Part shown: positions 1 through 6,612 of the stretch, one piece after another
Position numbering within the stretch: position 1 is the first letter of the stretch
Layout of the letters: every line of letters starts with the position of its first letter
Source of the DNA: DATAXP01 sp036272935
GTDB taxonomy: Bacteria > Planctomycetota > Planctomycetia > Pirellulales > PNKZ01
Direction of reading: 5' to 3'
Assembly (NCBI GenBank): GCA_036272935.1
Contig: DATAXP010000109.1
Coordinates: forward strand, 1-11,199
DNA length: 11,199 bases
The notes under the pieces: generated by a model
What the model was told of the DNA's origin: nothing
What the model saw: only the letters and a program-made list of their open reading frames with translations
Database searches by the model: none
Made by a program: the position numbers and the translations under genes

Positions 1-1263
1 GATCCGCTCGGGGCGATGAAGCCCGGCATGACATTCGACGACGTGTTCAAAACACTCTCGGCCAGCAAGTCCAAGGTGAATGCCACGCAGCGCAAGCTGC
101 TCGAGACGCGGTACAACCTCGAGCCCAAGCTCGATGCGAAGATGACCATGTCGCGCGGCAAGCCGTTGGTCGTGGGGCCGACGGCGAAACTGCCCGAAGG
201 CGTGACGTGGGCATCGCTAGGGAAAATGAAGCCGAGCGAGATTCGCGATCACGACATCTTTCCGTACAAGGCGCTGCCGCATCCGGCGCAAGGCGGCGGG
301 CTGGGCGGACAGGTGTTCCCGCAGATGCAGATCAAGATGTTCCCGCGGCTCCAGCGGTACGACGTCGATTTCGATCTGCCGGAGGCGTTCCTGCCCGAGT
401 TTCCTCCGGCCATGTATCTGCAAAGCCGGCCCGAGCTGGGGGACGTATCGCGCGGCGAAGTCGTCTCGATCAACAACTACTATCGCCTGTTCAAGGACCT
501 GATCACGGCCGTGCAGCTCGACGGGCTGCGGATGCTGGTGACGCCGTTTCCGCAGGAGGAGTTCAATCCGACCGACGATCGCAAGACCGCCGAGCCGAGC
601 CTCGGTGTCACCTGCTTCGACTGCCACACCAACGGCCACACCGCCGGCCAGTTCCATATCAACCCCGACACGCGCCCCGAAGAGCGGCGCATGCGGCTCG
701 ATACGGTTAGCCTGCGCGGCCTGTTCAACCAGCAAATCCACGGCTCGAAGCGCAGCCTGCGCTCGGTCGAAGATTTCACCGAATTCGAGCAGCGGACCGC
801 GTACTTCAACGGCGATGAGATTCACGCGATCAAGAAAGGAATGAACATCGTCGACCGCGTGCAAGTGACCCACATGGCTCAACTGCAAAACATGCTCGAC
901 TTTCCCCCTGCGCCGAAGCTCACGCTCACCGGCCGGCTCGACCCGGACAAGGCCACCGAGAGCGAATTGGCGGGCGAGAAGCTGTTCTTCGGCAAGGCAC
1001 AGTGCTCGGTCTGCCACCCAGCTCCGTTCTATCTCGACAATCAGATGCACGACCTGCATCTCGAGCGATTCTTCAAGGACGCAGCAGGCGACGGGCCGAT
1101 CAAGGCCTTTACGCTGCGCGGCATCAAAGACAGCCCACCGTACTTTCACGATGGCCGGCTGCTGACGCTCGAAGACACGGTCGAGTTCTTCAACCTGGTG
1201 CTCGACTTGAAACTGAACGCCAACGAAAAGCACAACCTGGTCGACTTCATGCGGGCGTTGTGA
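1..1263 (+). CDS. Diheme cytochrome c, cytochrome c peroxidase/MauG-like ('cytochrome B6' family of planctomycetes), 5' end outside window
   Basis: Probable periplasmic electron-transfer or peroxidase-type protein with two covalently bound c-type hemes. The frame is open to base 1, so the N-terminus (where an export signal would be expected) is probably missing; the first in-frame ATG is at 16, and numbering here is from it. Two heme-attachment motifs are visible: CFDCH at 200-204 and CSVCH at 330-334. The C-terminal part (LRGIKDSPPYFHDGRLLTLE, about 368-387) is the signature of the bacterial diheme cytochrome c peroxidase/MauG fold. The roughly 200 residues before the first heme are not part of classic peroxidases but match, from memory, a planctomycete/proteobacterial family often labelled 'cytochrome B6'; that label is misleading because nothing here resembles membrane cytochrome b. 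It converges on the Enzyme I gene with a 12-nt gap. Substrate unknown. The fold is confident, the reaction is not. Confidence 0.87.
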   Translation, partial: DPLGAMKPGMTFDDVFKTLSASKSKVNATQRKLLETRYNLEPKLDAKMTMSRGKPLVVGPTAKLPEGVTWASLGKMKPSEIRDHDIFPYKALPHPAQGGGLGGQVFPQMQIKMFPRLQRYDVDFDLPEAFLPEFPPAMYLQSRPELGDVSRGEVVSINNYYRLFKDLITAVQLDGLRMLVTPFPQEEFNPTDDRKTAEPSLGVTCFDCHTNGHTAGQFHINPDTRPEERRMRLDTVSLRGLFNQQIHGSKRSLRSVEDFTEFEQRTAYFNGDEIHAIKKGMNIVDRVQVTHMAQLQNMLDFPPAPKLTLTGRLDPDKATESELAGEKLFFGKAQCSVCHPAPFYLDNQMHDLHLERFFKDAAGDGPIKAFTLRGIKDSPPYFHDGRLLTLEDTVEFFNLVLDLKLNANEKHNLVDFMRAL

Positions 1264-1267
1264 GAAC

Positions 1268-1289
1268 CAGCGGCCTCAGCCGGCCGCTG
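1268..1289. terminator. GC-rich hairpin at the convergent gene ends, possible terminator
   Basis: CAGCGGCC at 1268-1275 pairs perfectly with GGCCGCTG at 1282-1289 around a 6-nt loop (8 bp, almost all G-C). It lies between the stop of the diheme cytochrome gene and the end of the Enzyme I gene, and the loop contains the latter's stop codon. There is no T-run on either side, so it is not a standard intrinsic terminator; a role in separating convergent transcripts is inference from position alone. Confidence 0.3.
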
Positions 1290-2946
1290 CGGCCAGGCGC
1301 AGCTTGCGCACGAGCGATTTGGTTTCGGGGATGATCGTCGGGGCGACGCTCAGCGCGCGAAAACCCATCGCGACCAGCCGGGGCACGTGTGCTTCGCGGC
1401 CTGCGAGTTCGCCGCACAGCGTTATCGGCCGATCGCCGGCATCGGCCAGGATGATGCTTAGCAGGCGCATCACCGAGTCGTGGCTGTCGACGTAATAGTC
1501 GTTCACGTCCGCATCGTCGCGCGCCGCGGCCAGCGTGTACTGCGTCAGGTCGTTCGTGCCGACGCAGAAAAAATCGACGTGCCGAGACAGCGCCGGAATC
1601 TCGAGCGCCGCGGCGGGTGTCTCGACCATCGCCCCAAACGGCGGCGGAGTGGCAATCCTCCGTTCGGCGGTCATCGCATCGAAAGTTTCACGGATGCGAC
1701 GGATGTCGTCTTCGAGCGTGATCATTGGAACCAGCACGCGCAGCCGGTGCTCCTGCGACAGCCGCAGCACCGCGCCGATTTGCGTGCGGACCAACTGCGC
1801 GTAGTGCAGCAGCAGCCGCACGCCGCGGCGGCCAAGCACCGGGTTTGAGGTCGCCGGCAGGCCCAGGTATGGCAGCGGCTTGTCACCGCCGATGTCGAGC
1901 AAGCGCACGGTCACCGGCCGATCGCCCAGCGGTGCAATCATGCTTTTCAACTCACCGGCCAACTCGTCTTCGGTCGGCGGCACCGGTCGGGCAAAGTAGA
2001 GCTGCTCGATCCGCAGCAGGCCGACACCGTCGGCGCCGTTGTCGAGCGCCAGCTCGACGTCGTCGTGGATGCCGATGTTCGCCTCGACGTGGATCAATTG
2101 GCCGTCGAGCGTGCGTGCCGGATCGCGGCACTCGGCCTTGCAGCGCACTAAGGTTGCCCGCCATTTGGCGACGCGCTCTTCGAATTCGCTGCGCGTCGCG
2201 TCGCTGGGGGCGATCACCAGCGCCCCACGGAAGCCGTCGACCAGCAGCGGCGTGCCGCCGGCGACCAGCGACATCACGCCGGGGACGTCGGTGATCGTGG
2301 GAATGCCTTTTTCGCGCGCCAACAGTGCCGCGTGCGAACCCTGGCCCAGCGTCTCGACGACCACCGCCAGCACGTTGGCTTTCGGCAGCAGCACCACGTC
2401 GGACGGCAGCAGCCGCTCGACCACCAGGATGCTTTGCTCGGGGATCGCCCTGAGGCCCGCGTCCTTCTCACCGCGCAGGCGGCGAATGACGTTGCGGCCC
2501 AGGTCGAGCACGTCGTCGGCACGCTGACGGAACACCTGGTTCTCGAGCGCCTCGAACTTCTGATACCAACGCTGCAACACGCTCCGGACCGCCCCCTCGG
2601 CCGAGAGCAGCGAGCTGCGCAGCTCGCGTTCGAATTCGCCCGAGGCGAACAGCTCGCGCAGCATTTCGCCGTGGGCGCGGAAGATGCCCGCCAGCGCCGC
2701 GTCGAACTCCGCTTCGATGCGCTGGGCATGCTGATCGAGCTCGGCGAGCGTTTCCTCGACCGACTGCGACAGCCGCAGCAACTCGGCGTCGACGTCGCCT
2801 GAGCCGATCGGCGTCGCCGGTCCGGCGGCTTTGAGCAAGTCGCCGACCACCCAGGCCCGACCCATCCCCAAGCCCGGCGCGATGCTACGCCCGGTGAGCC
2901 GCGTTTCGGCCTGCGCGACGGCGGTCGGCGTGATCGTCGATTCCAT
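1276..2946 (-). CDS. ptsI: Phosphoenolpyruvate-protein phosphotransferase (PTS Enzyme I)
   Basis: Cytoplasmic enzyme that takes phosphate from PEP onto a histidine and passes it to HPr-type carriers. 556 aa, slightly short for Enzyme I (about 570-590). In order: N-terminal segment GRSIAPGLGMGRAWVV (19-34); helical region to about 150, where HPr docks; phosphohistidine domain with GQGSHAALLAREKGIP (201-216), phospho-acceptor His205; PEP-binding TIM barrel with NIGIHDDVELALDNGADGVG (290-309), R312, R348 in RLLDIGGDKPLPYLG, MVETPAAALEIP (440-451), GTNDLTQYTLA (463-473) and catalytic Cys511 in CGELAGRE. The usual GGxTSH around the histidine is LGQGSH here. The ATG at 2946 has GGAG (2956-2953) 6 nt upstream. 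It starts 18 nt after the flavoprotein gene, so the two are probably co-transcribed. No HPr or EII gene is in the window, so a regulatory rather than sugar-transport PTS is possible. Confidence 0.94.
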   Translation of the reverse strand: MESTITPTAVAQAETRLTGRSIAPGLGMGRAWVVGDLLKAAGPATPIGSGDVDAELLRLSQSVEETLAELDQHAQRIEAEFDAALAGIFRAHGEMLRELFASGEFERELRSSLLSAEGAVRSVLQRWYQKFEALENQVFRQRADDVLDLGRNVIRRLRGEKDAGLRAIPEQSILVVERLLPSDVVLLPKANVLAVVVETLGQGSHAALLAREKGIPTITDVPGVMSLVAGGTPLLVDGFRGALVIAPSDATRSEFEERVAKWRATLVRCKAECRDPARTLDGQLIHVEANIGIHDDVELALDNGADGVGLLRIEQLYFARPVPPTEDELAGELKSMIAPLGDRPVTVRLLDIGGDKPLPYLGLPATSNPVLGRRGVRLLLHYAQLVRTQIGAVLRLSQEHRLRVLVPMITLEDDIRRIRETFDAMTAERRIATPPPFGAMVETPAAALEIPALSRHVDFFCVGTNDLTQYTLAAARDDADVNDYYVDSHDSVMRLLSIILADAGDRPITLCGELAGREAHVPRLVAMGFRALSVAPTIIPETKSLVRKLRLAAAAG

Positions 2947-2964
2947 GCAACGCTCCGATCGATT

Positions 2965-4608
2965 TCAGCCGCGCATCGACAATAAGCGATGCGCACACGT
3001 CACCGCCAGCGAGCCGTCGCCGACCGCGAAGCCGACGCGCTTGGTCGATCCCGAGCGGATGTCGCCGGCGGCCAGCACACCGGGCACGGTCGTCTCCAAC
3101 GGGCAAGGATCGCGATCCTCGAGCGGCCACGATCCCGAACGGATCGCTTCGGTGCCGGTGAGCAGGTAGCCGTTCGAGTCGCGGGCGATCTCGGGCGGCA
3201 ACCACTCGGCGGCCGGCTCGGCGCCGATGAACACGAACACCGCCGCGCACCCGAGGCTGCGAGGTGCATTGCCGGCGCTCGTGCGCAGCGCGACCGATTC
3301 GATGCGGCGATTGCCATGCACCGCTTCGATCTCGGTGTGCTCGTGCACTTCGACGTTGGGCGTGGCGCGGATGCGCTGGCACAGATAATCCGACATGCCC
3401 GGTCCCAGCTCGCGGCGCACCAGCAGGTGTACCTTGCGCGACGGGCAACACTCGGCCAGGAACATCACCGCCTGGCCGGCCGAGTTGCCGCCGCCGACCA
3501 CGGCCACGTCGTTGCCGTCGTACAGGTCGGCCTCGACGGTGGTGCAGGCGTAATAAATGCCCGCACCGGCAAAGCGATTCGCGCCCTCGGCCTCTAATTG
3601 TCGCCAGCGCACTCCCAAGGCCAGCAGCAGCACGCGACAGCGGATCTCGGCACCGCAATCGAGCGTGAGCACGTGCTGCTCGCTGGGCTGCGCGGCAGGG
3701 AAAAGTTTTTGCACCGCGACCGGAGCGACCATGCGGGCGCCGAACTTGAGCATCTGCAACACGCCGCGCATCGCCAGGTCGGCACCGCTCAACCCCGCGG
3801 GAAAGCCGATGAAGTTCTCGATTCGCGACGAGCTGCCGGCCTGGCCACCCGGACCGAGCTTGTCGAGCAACAAAGTCGACAGTCCTTCGCTCGATGCATA
3901 GACCGCCGCCGTGATTCCGGCCGGCCCGGCACCAACGATGACAAAGTCGGAGTTCTGCGACGGGCAGTGCTTCCAGATGCCTGCTTCATTGGCGAGTTCT
4001 TGCAGCGACGGGTGCACCAGCACGCGGCCGTTGCGGCATTCGATCACCGGCGTCTTGCGCGGCGAACCGAGCTGGGCGAGCATTTTCTTCCCGTCGTCGG
4101 TGTCGGTGTCGAACCACGTGAAGGGAACGAAATTCTTGTACAGAAACTCGCGGACTGTATTCGTGTCGCGGCAGCGGCCGGGACCGACGACGCGCAGCCC
4201 CAGCGTTCCCAATTGCTTGAGCAGCTCACGGCGGCGCGTGAAGGCCACGATGAGCTTCTCACCCAAGCTCGGCACCCGGTTGAGCAGCGATCGCAGGTGC
4301 GCGTTCGGGATGCGCAGCAGGCGCGTCGCCCCGCGCGCCACGGCGGTCACGATCACCGGCCTGCCAGTCAGCAGGTCGATGTCGCCGGAGAACTGACCCG
4401 CCTCGTGAGCGACGATCAAACCGTCGCCGTCCGTCGGATTGCGGATTTCCATCTTGCCCGACTCGACGATGTACAGGTCGATGTCGGCCTGGCCGGCCTG
4501 GAAGACAGTCTGGCCGTCGGCGTAGTCGCAGGGTGTGGCCAGTGAGCGCACCAGCTCGAGCTCGGCGGTTGTAAGTCGAGGAAACGCGACTTCTTCGGTC
4601 ATTGCCAT
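2965..4608 (-). CDS. Three-domain FAD-dependent oxidoreductase: cyclic-nucleotide-binding-like, glutaredoxin-like and thioredoxin-reductase-like
   Basis: Predicted cytoplasmic flavoprotein of 547 aa from the MAMTEE start (a second ATG lies at 4602). Domains: CRP-type sensor fold about 10-125 (DGQTVFQAGQADIDLYIVES at 31-50; cassette region SGDIDLLTGRPV at 74-85); glutaredoxin/thioredoxin-like fold about 136-212 with only one Cys (C146) at the expected active site; thioredoxin-reductase-like part 220-547 with FAD motif VGAGPAG (225-231), GGQAGSSSRIENFIGFP (254-270), NADPH motif VVGGGNSAGQA (370-380) and C-terminal FAD motif VLAAGDIR (511-518). The CATC redox pair of true thioredoxin reductases is replaced by ACTTVEA (354-360), leaving one cysteine, as I recall for fused 'response regulator/thioredoxin-disulfide reductase' relatives. 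The frame stays open to 5727, but that stretch lies antisense to the SDR gene and was excluded; no clear Shine-Dalgarno precedes 4608. First gene of an apparent operon with ptsI. Electron acceptor unknown. Confidence 0.88.
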   Translation of the reverse strand: MAMTEEVAFPRLTTAELELVRSLATPCDYADGQTVFQAGQADIDLYIVESGKMEIRNPTDGDGLIVAHEAGQFSGDIDLLTGRPVIVTAVARGATRLLRIPNAHLRSLLNRVPSLGEKLIVAFTRRRELLKQLGTLGLRVVGPGRCRDTNTVREFLYKNFVPFTWFDTDTDDGKKMLAQLGSPRKTPVIECRNGRVLVHPSLQELANEAGIWKHCPSQNSDFVIVGAGPAGITAAVYASSEGLSTLLLDKLGPGGQAGSSSRIENFIGFPAGLSGADLAMRGVLQMLKFGARMVAPVAVQKLFPAAQPSEQHVLTLDCGAEIRCRVLLLALGVRWRQLEAEGANRFAGAGIYYACTTVEADLYDGNDVAVVGGGNSAGQAVMFLAECCPSRKVHLLVRRELGPGMSDYLCQRIRATPNVEVHEHTEIEAVHGNRRIESVALRTSAGNAPRSLGCAAVFVFIGAEPAAEWLPPEIARDSNGYLLTGTEAIRSGSWPLEDRDPCPLETTVPGVLAAGDIRSGSTKRVGFAVGDGSLAVTCAHRLLSMRG

Positions 4609-4665
4609 CGCGCGCGGTCGCTTGAAATACGGCTGGGGTTCGCCAGACTTATCCGCCGGAGCAGG

Positions 4666-4695
4666 ATTATACGGCATCCGGCAACGGGCGTTCAG
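4666..4695 (-). promoter_or_regulatory. Candidate sigma-70-type promoter for the flavoprotein/ptsI unit
   Basis: On the minus strand a perfect TATAAT (4671-4666) follows CTGAAC (4695-4690, weak match to TTGACA) with an 18-nt spacer. Transcription would begin near 4659 and give a leader of about 50 nt before the ATG at 4608, consistent with MAMTEE as start and not with the upstream in-frame ATG near 4678. Planctomycete promoter consensus is poorly defined, so this rests mainly on the exact -10 hexamer and its position. Confidence 0.35.
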
Positions 4696-4719
4696 TATTT
4701 CAGAGGGAGCGGCCGTGTC

Positions 4720-4779
4720 ATGATGACGCGCTGCACGCCGGTCGCCGCGCAGATTGTGGTTCTTGTGAAGAGGAAGTAA
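4720..4779 (+). CDS. Possible 19-aa leader ORF upstream of the SDR gene
   Basis: An ATG-ATG start is followed by 17 further sense codons (peptide MMTRCTPVAAQIVVLVKRK), and the TAA at 4777-4779 abuts the GGAG Shine-Dalgarno (4781-4784) of the dehydrogenase gene. A purine-rich GAGGGAG (4703-4709) sits 10 nt before the first ATG, so translation is possible. The geometry would allow coupling between leader and dehydrogenase. No attenuator-like codon run is evident, and an ORF this short can arise by chance. I do not recognise the peptide. Confidence 0.2.
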   Translation: MMTRCTPVAAQIVVLVKRK

Positions 4780-4791
4780 AGGAGTTCTGCC

Positions 4792-5544
4792 ATGTCGAGG
4801 AAATTGGAAGGGCAAGTTGCCGTGGTCACGGGCGCATCGAAAGGGCTCGGTGCTGCGATTGCCGAAGCGCTGGCGGCGGCCGGGGCAGCGGTCGTGGTCA
4901 ACTACGCCAGCAGCAAGAGCGGAGCCGAGGCGGTCGTCGAGCGTGTCGGGAAAGCCGGCGGGAAAGCCGTGGCCGTACAGGCCGACGTCTCGAAGCCCGA
5001 AGACATTCGCCGGCTGTTCGCCGAAACCAAGAAAGCGTTCGGCAAGCTCGACATTCTCGTCAACAACGCCGGCATCTATGAGTTTGCGCCACTCGAGGAA
5101 ATCACCGTCGAGCACTTTCACAAGCATTTCAATCTCAACGTGCTGGGCCTGCTGCTGACGACGCAGGAAGCGGTCAAGCATTTCGGACCCTCCGGCGGCA
5201 GCATCATCAATCTCAGCTCGGTGGCGTCGACCTTGGCGCCGCCGAATAGCTCGGTGTACAGCGGCACCAAAGCGGCCGTCGATGCCATCACCCGCTCGCT
5301 GGCGTACGAACTCGGGCCGCGGAAGATTCGCGTCAACGCCGTCAACCCCGGCATGATCGAGACCGAGGGCGTGCATTCTGCCGGCATCCTCGGCAGCGAT
5401 TTCGAAAAGCAGGTGGTAGCGCAAACCGCGCTCGGCCGCATCGGTCAACCTAGCGACATTGCTCCGGCAGTTGTGTTCTTGGCGTCGGCCGATGCTGCGT
5501 ACATCACGGGTGAACGGCTTTACATTGCCGGGGGCATGCACTGA
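4792..5544 (+). CDS. Short-chain dehydrogenase/reductase (SDR), 3-oxoacyl-ACP reductase-like
   Basis: Classical SDR of 250 aa, the usual length, predicted to be a cytoplasmic NAD(P)-dependent oxidoreductase acting on a carbonyl/alcohol pair. Visible motifs: cofactor-binding TGASKGLG (13-20), NNAG (91-94), Asn115, catalytic Ser143, and Tyr156-x3-Lys160 in YSGTK; the C-terminus YITGERLYIAGGM (237-249) is the typical SDR ending. The VNYASS segment (37-42) after the second beta strand lacks the acidic residue that marks NAD preference, so NADPH is more likely. It resembles FabG and glucose-1-dehydrogenase-type proteins, but the stand-alone context, with no fatty-acid genes nearby, argues against housekeeping FabG; the substrate cannot be told. 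The start is well supported: GGAG at 4781-4784 lies 7 nt before the ATG. Transcribed divergently from the flavoprotein gene. Confidence 0.93.
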   Translation: MSRKLEGQVAVVTGASKGLGAAIAEALAAAGAAVVVNYASSKSGAEAVVERVGKAGGKAVAVQADVSKPEDIRRLFAETKKAFGKLDILVNNAGIYEFAPLEEITVEHFHKHFNLNVLGLLLTTQEAVKHFGPSGGSIINLSSVASTLAPPNSSVYSGTKAAVDAITRSLAYELGPRKIRVNAVNPGMIETEGVHSAGILGSDFEKQVVAQTALGRIGQPSDIAPAVVFLASADAAYITGERLYIAGGMH

Positions 5545-5571
5545 GATTCGATTGCGGCACGGCCTCGAATC
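5545..5571. repeat. Short inverted repeat just after the SDR stop codon
   Basis: GATTCGA (5545-5551) and TCGAATC (5565-5571) form a perfect 7-bp stem with a 13-nt loop directly after the TGA. No T-run follows, so it is at best a weak 3'-end structure for the SDR transcript. Confidence 0.3.
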
Positions 5572-5657
5572 GCGTGAGCGTCGTGCTGCTCCACGGCGAG
5601 GCAATTCAAAACGATTCGGCTTCGAGCCTATCCGAGGACCGCCGCACCACAGGACCT

Positions 5658-5730
5658 CGCGTGGGGCAAACATTCCTGTCTGTCGTAAAAAATGGATACC
5701 GAAGGCAGGCAGGAATGCCTGCCCCACGCG
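5658..5730. repeat. Large imperfect palindrome, likely member of a dispersed planctomycete intergenic repeat family
   Basis: The arms 5658-5684 and 5704-5730 pair over 27 positions with two mismatches and two G-T wobbles around a 19-nt loop. The outer 11 bp (CGCGTGGGGCA against TGCCCCACGCG) and the CATTCCTG/CAGGAATG block are perfect. Accidental translations give VGQTFLSV and RQECLPH, strings I recall recurring as spurious ORF ends in planctomycete genomes; that supports a dispersed REP-like family but is memory, not a search. It fills the 216-nt gap between the SDR and the hydrolase. It could form a stable RNA hairpin that terminates or insulates transcription, though no long T-run follows. 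Confidence 0.7.
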
Positions 5731-5760
5731 GTTCTCGGACGGGTCCTAAGGAAGATCGCC

Positions 5761-6600
5761 ATGACCATCAGATATCGCACTGCCGATGTGGACGGCTCAA
5801 AAGTCTTCTATCGCGAGGCGGGCACGGCCGGCGCTCCCAAGCTGCTGTTGCTGCATGGCTTCCCAACCTCCAGCCACATGTTCCGGGACCTCATTCCGCT
5901 TCTCGCCGATCGGATTCACATCGTCGCCCCCGATTTGCCGGGATTTGGAAAGTCCGACGTGCCGTGTCGCCATACCTTCGATCAACTCGCGGAGACGATC
6001 GATCGTTTCACGGCAGTGATCGGCTTCGATCGCTATGCTGTCTACGTCTTCGATTACGGCGCGCCGACCGGATTTCGGCTCGCGGTGAAACACCCGGACC
6101 GAATCACGGCGATCATCTCCCAGAACGGCAACGCCTACGAGGAAGGCTTGAGCGACGGCTGGAATCCGATTCGCGCCTATTGGCAAGACGCGTCACCAGC
6201 CAACCGCGAAGCACTGCGCGCCTTCCTGAAGCCGGAGACGACCATCTGGCAATACACGCACGGCGTCCCCGACGCGACAGCCGTCTCTCCGGACGGATAC
6301 TCGCTCGATACTTTTTATTTGGCTCGGCCTGGCGCTGCCGAGTTCCAACTCGATCTGTTCGGCGACTACAAGACGAACGTCGCGCTCTACCCGACGTTCC
6401 AGAAGTATTTGCGTACCTACAAGCCGCCGTTGCTGGCGGTCTGGGGCAAGAACGATCCATTTTTCCTGCCGCAAGGAGCGGAAGCATTCAAGCGCGACGT
6501 CCCGGGCGCAACGGTGCGTCTCTTCGACACCGGCCATTTCGCGCTCGAAACGCATGCCGTGGAGATTGGCGCGGCGATCCGCGATTTTCTTGCTGGCTGA
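5761..6600 (+). CDS. Alpha/beta hydrolase, haloalkane dehalogenase/epoxide hydrolase-like
   Basis: 279-aa alpha/beta-fold hydrolase with no signal peptide, predicted cytoplasmic. Seen: LHGFPTSSHMF (31-41) with the HG oxyanion motif; PDLPGFGKSD (57-66); nucleophile elbow FDYGAPTG (97-104) with Asp98, not Ser, as nucleophile; candidate acid Asp232 in GKNDPFF; catalytic His259 in DTGHFALET. An Asp nucleophile in this setting is characteristic of haloalkane dehalogenases and epoxide hydrolases, which form an ester intermediate on aspartate; the actual substrate is unknown. The start MTIRYR at 5761 is preferred because AAGGAAG (5748-5754) lies 6 nt upstream; the longer in-frame ATG at 5692 falls in the loop of the palindromic repeat and would translate the repeat. 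Only 12 nt separate it from the downstream reductase, so the two probably share a transcript. Confidence 0.92.
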   Translation: MTIRYRTADVDGSKVFYREAGTAGAPKLLLLHGFPTSSHMFRDLIPLLADRIHIVAPDLPGFGKSDVPCRHTFDQLAETIDRFTAVIGFDRYAVYVFDYGAPTGFRLAVKHPDRITAIISQNGNAYEEGLSDGWNPIRAYWQDASPANREALRAFLKPETTIWQYTHGVPDATAVSPDGYSLDTFYLARPGAAEFQLDLFGDYKTNVALYPTFQKYLRTYKPPLLAVWGKNDPFFLPQGAEAFKRDVPGATVRLFDTGHFALETHAVEIGAAIRDFLAG

Positions 6601-6612
6601 GTTCTTGGCTGG

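Noticed and set aside
217..1233. 338-codon minus-strand frame opposite the diheme cytochrome
   Set aside because: The opposite strand encodes two CxxCH motifs and a recognised family; this frame has no recognisable domain and reflects GC-rich codon bias.
2965..4608. Assignment as thioredoxin reductase TrxB
   Set aside because: The CxxC redox pair is absent (ACTTVEA), and two extra N-terminal domains are present.
4609..5727. N-terminal extension of the flavoprotein reading frame (373 extra codons)
   Set aside because: It lies antisense to the SDR gene, which has a good ribosome binding site and all family motifs; the extension shows no known domain and includes an accidental translation of the palindromic repeat (MGQAFLPAF).
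5692..5760. Upstream ATG start for the hydrolase
   Set aside because: It lies in the loop of the palindromic repeat and adds residues (RQECLPH) derived from that repeat; AAGGAAG at 5748-5754 selects the ATG at 5761.
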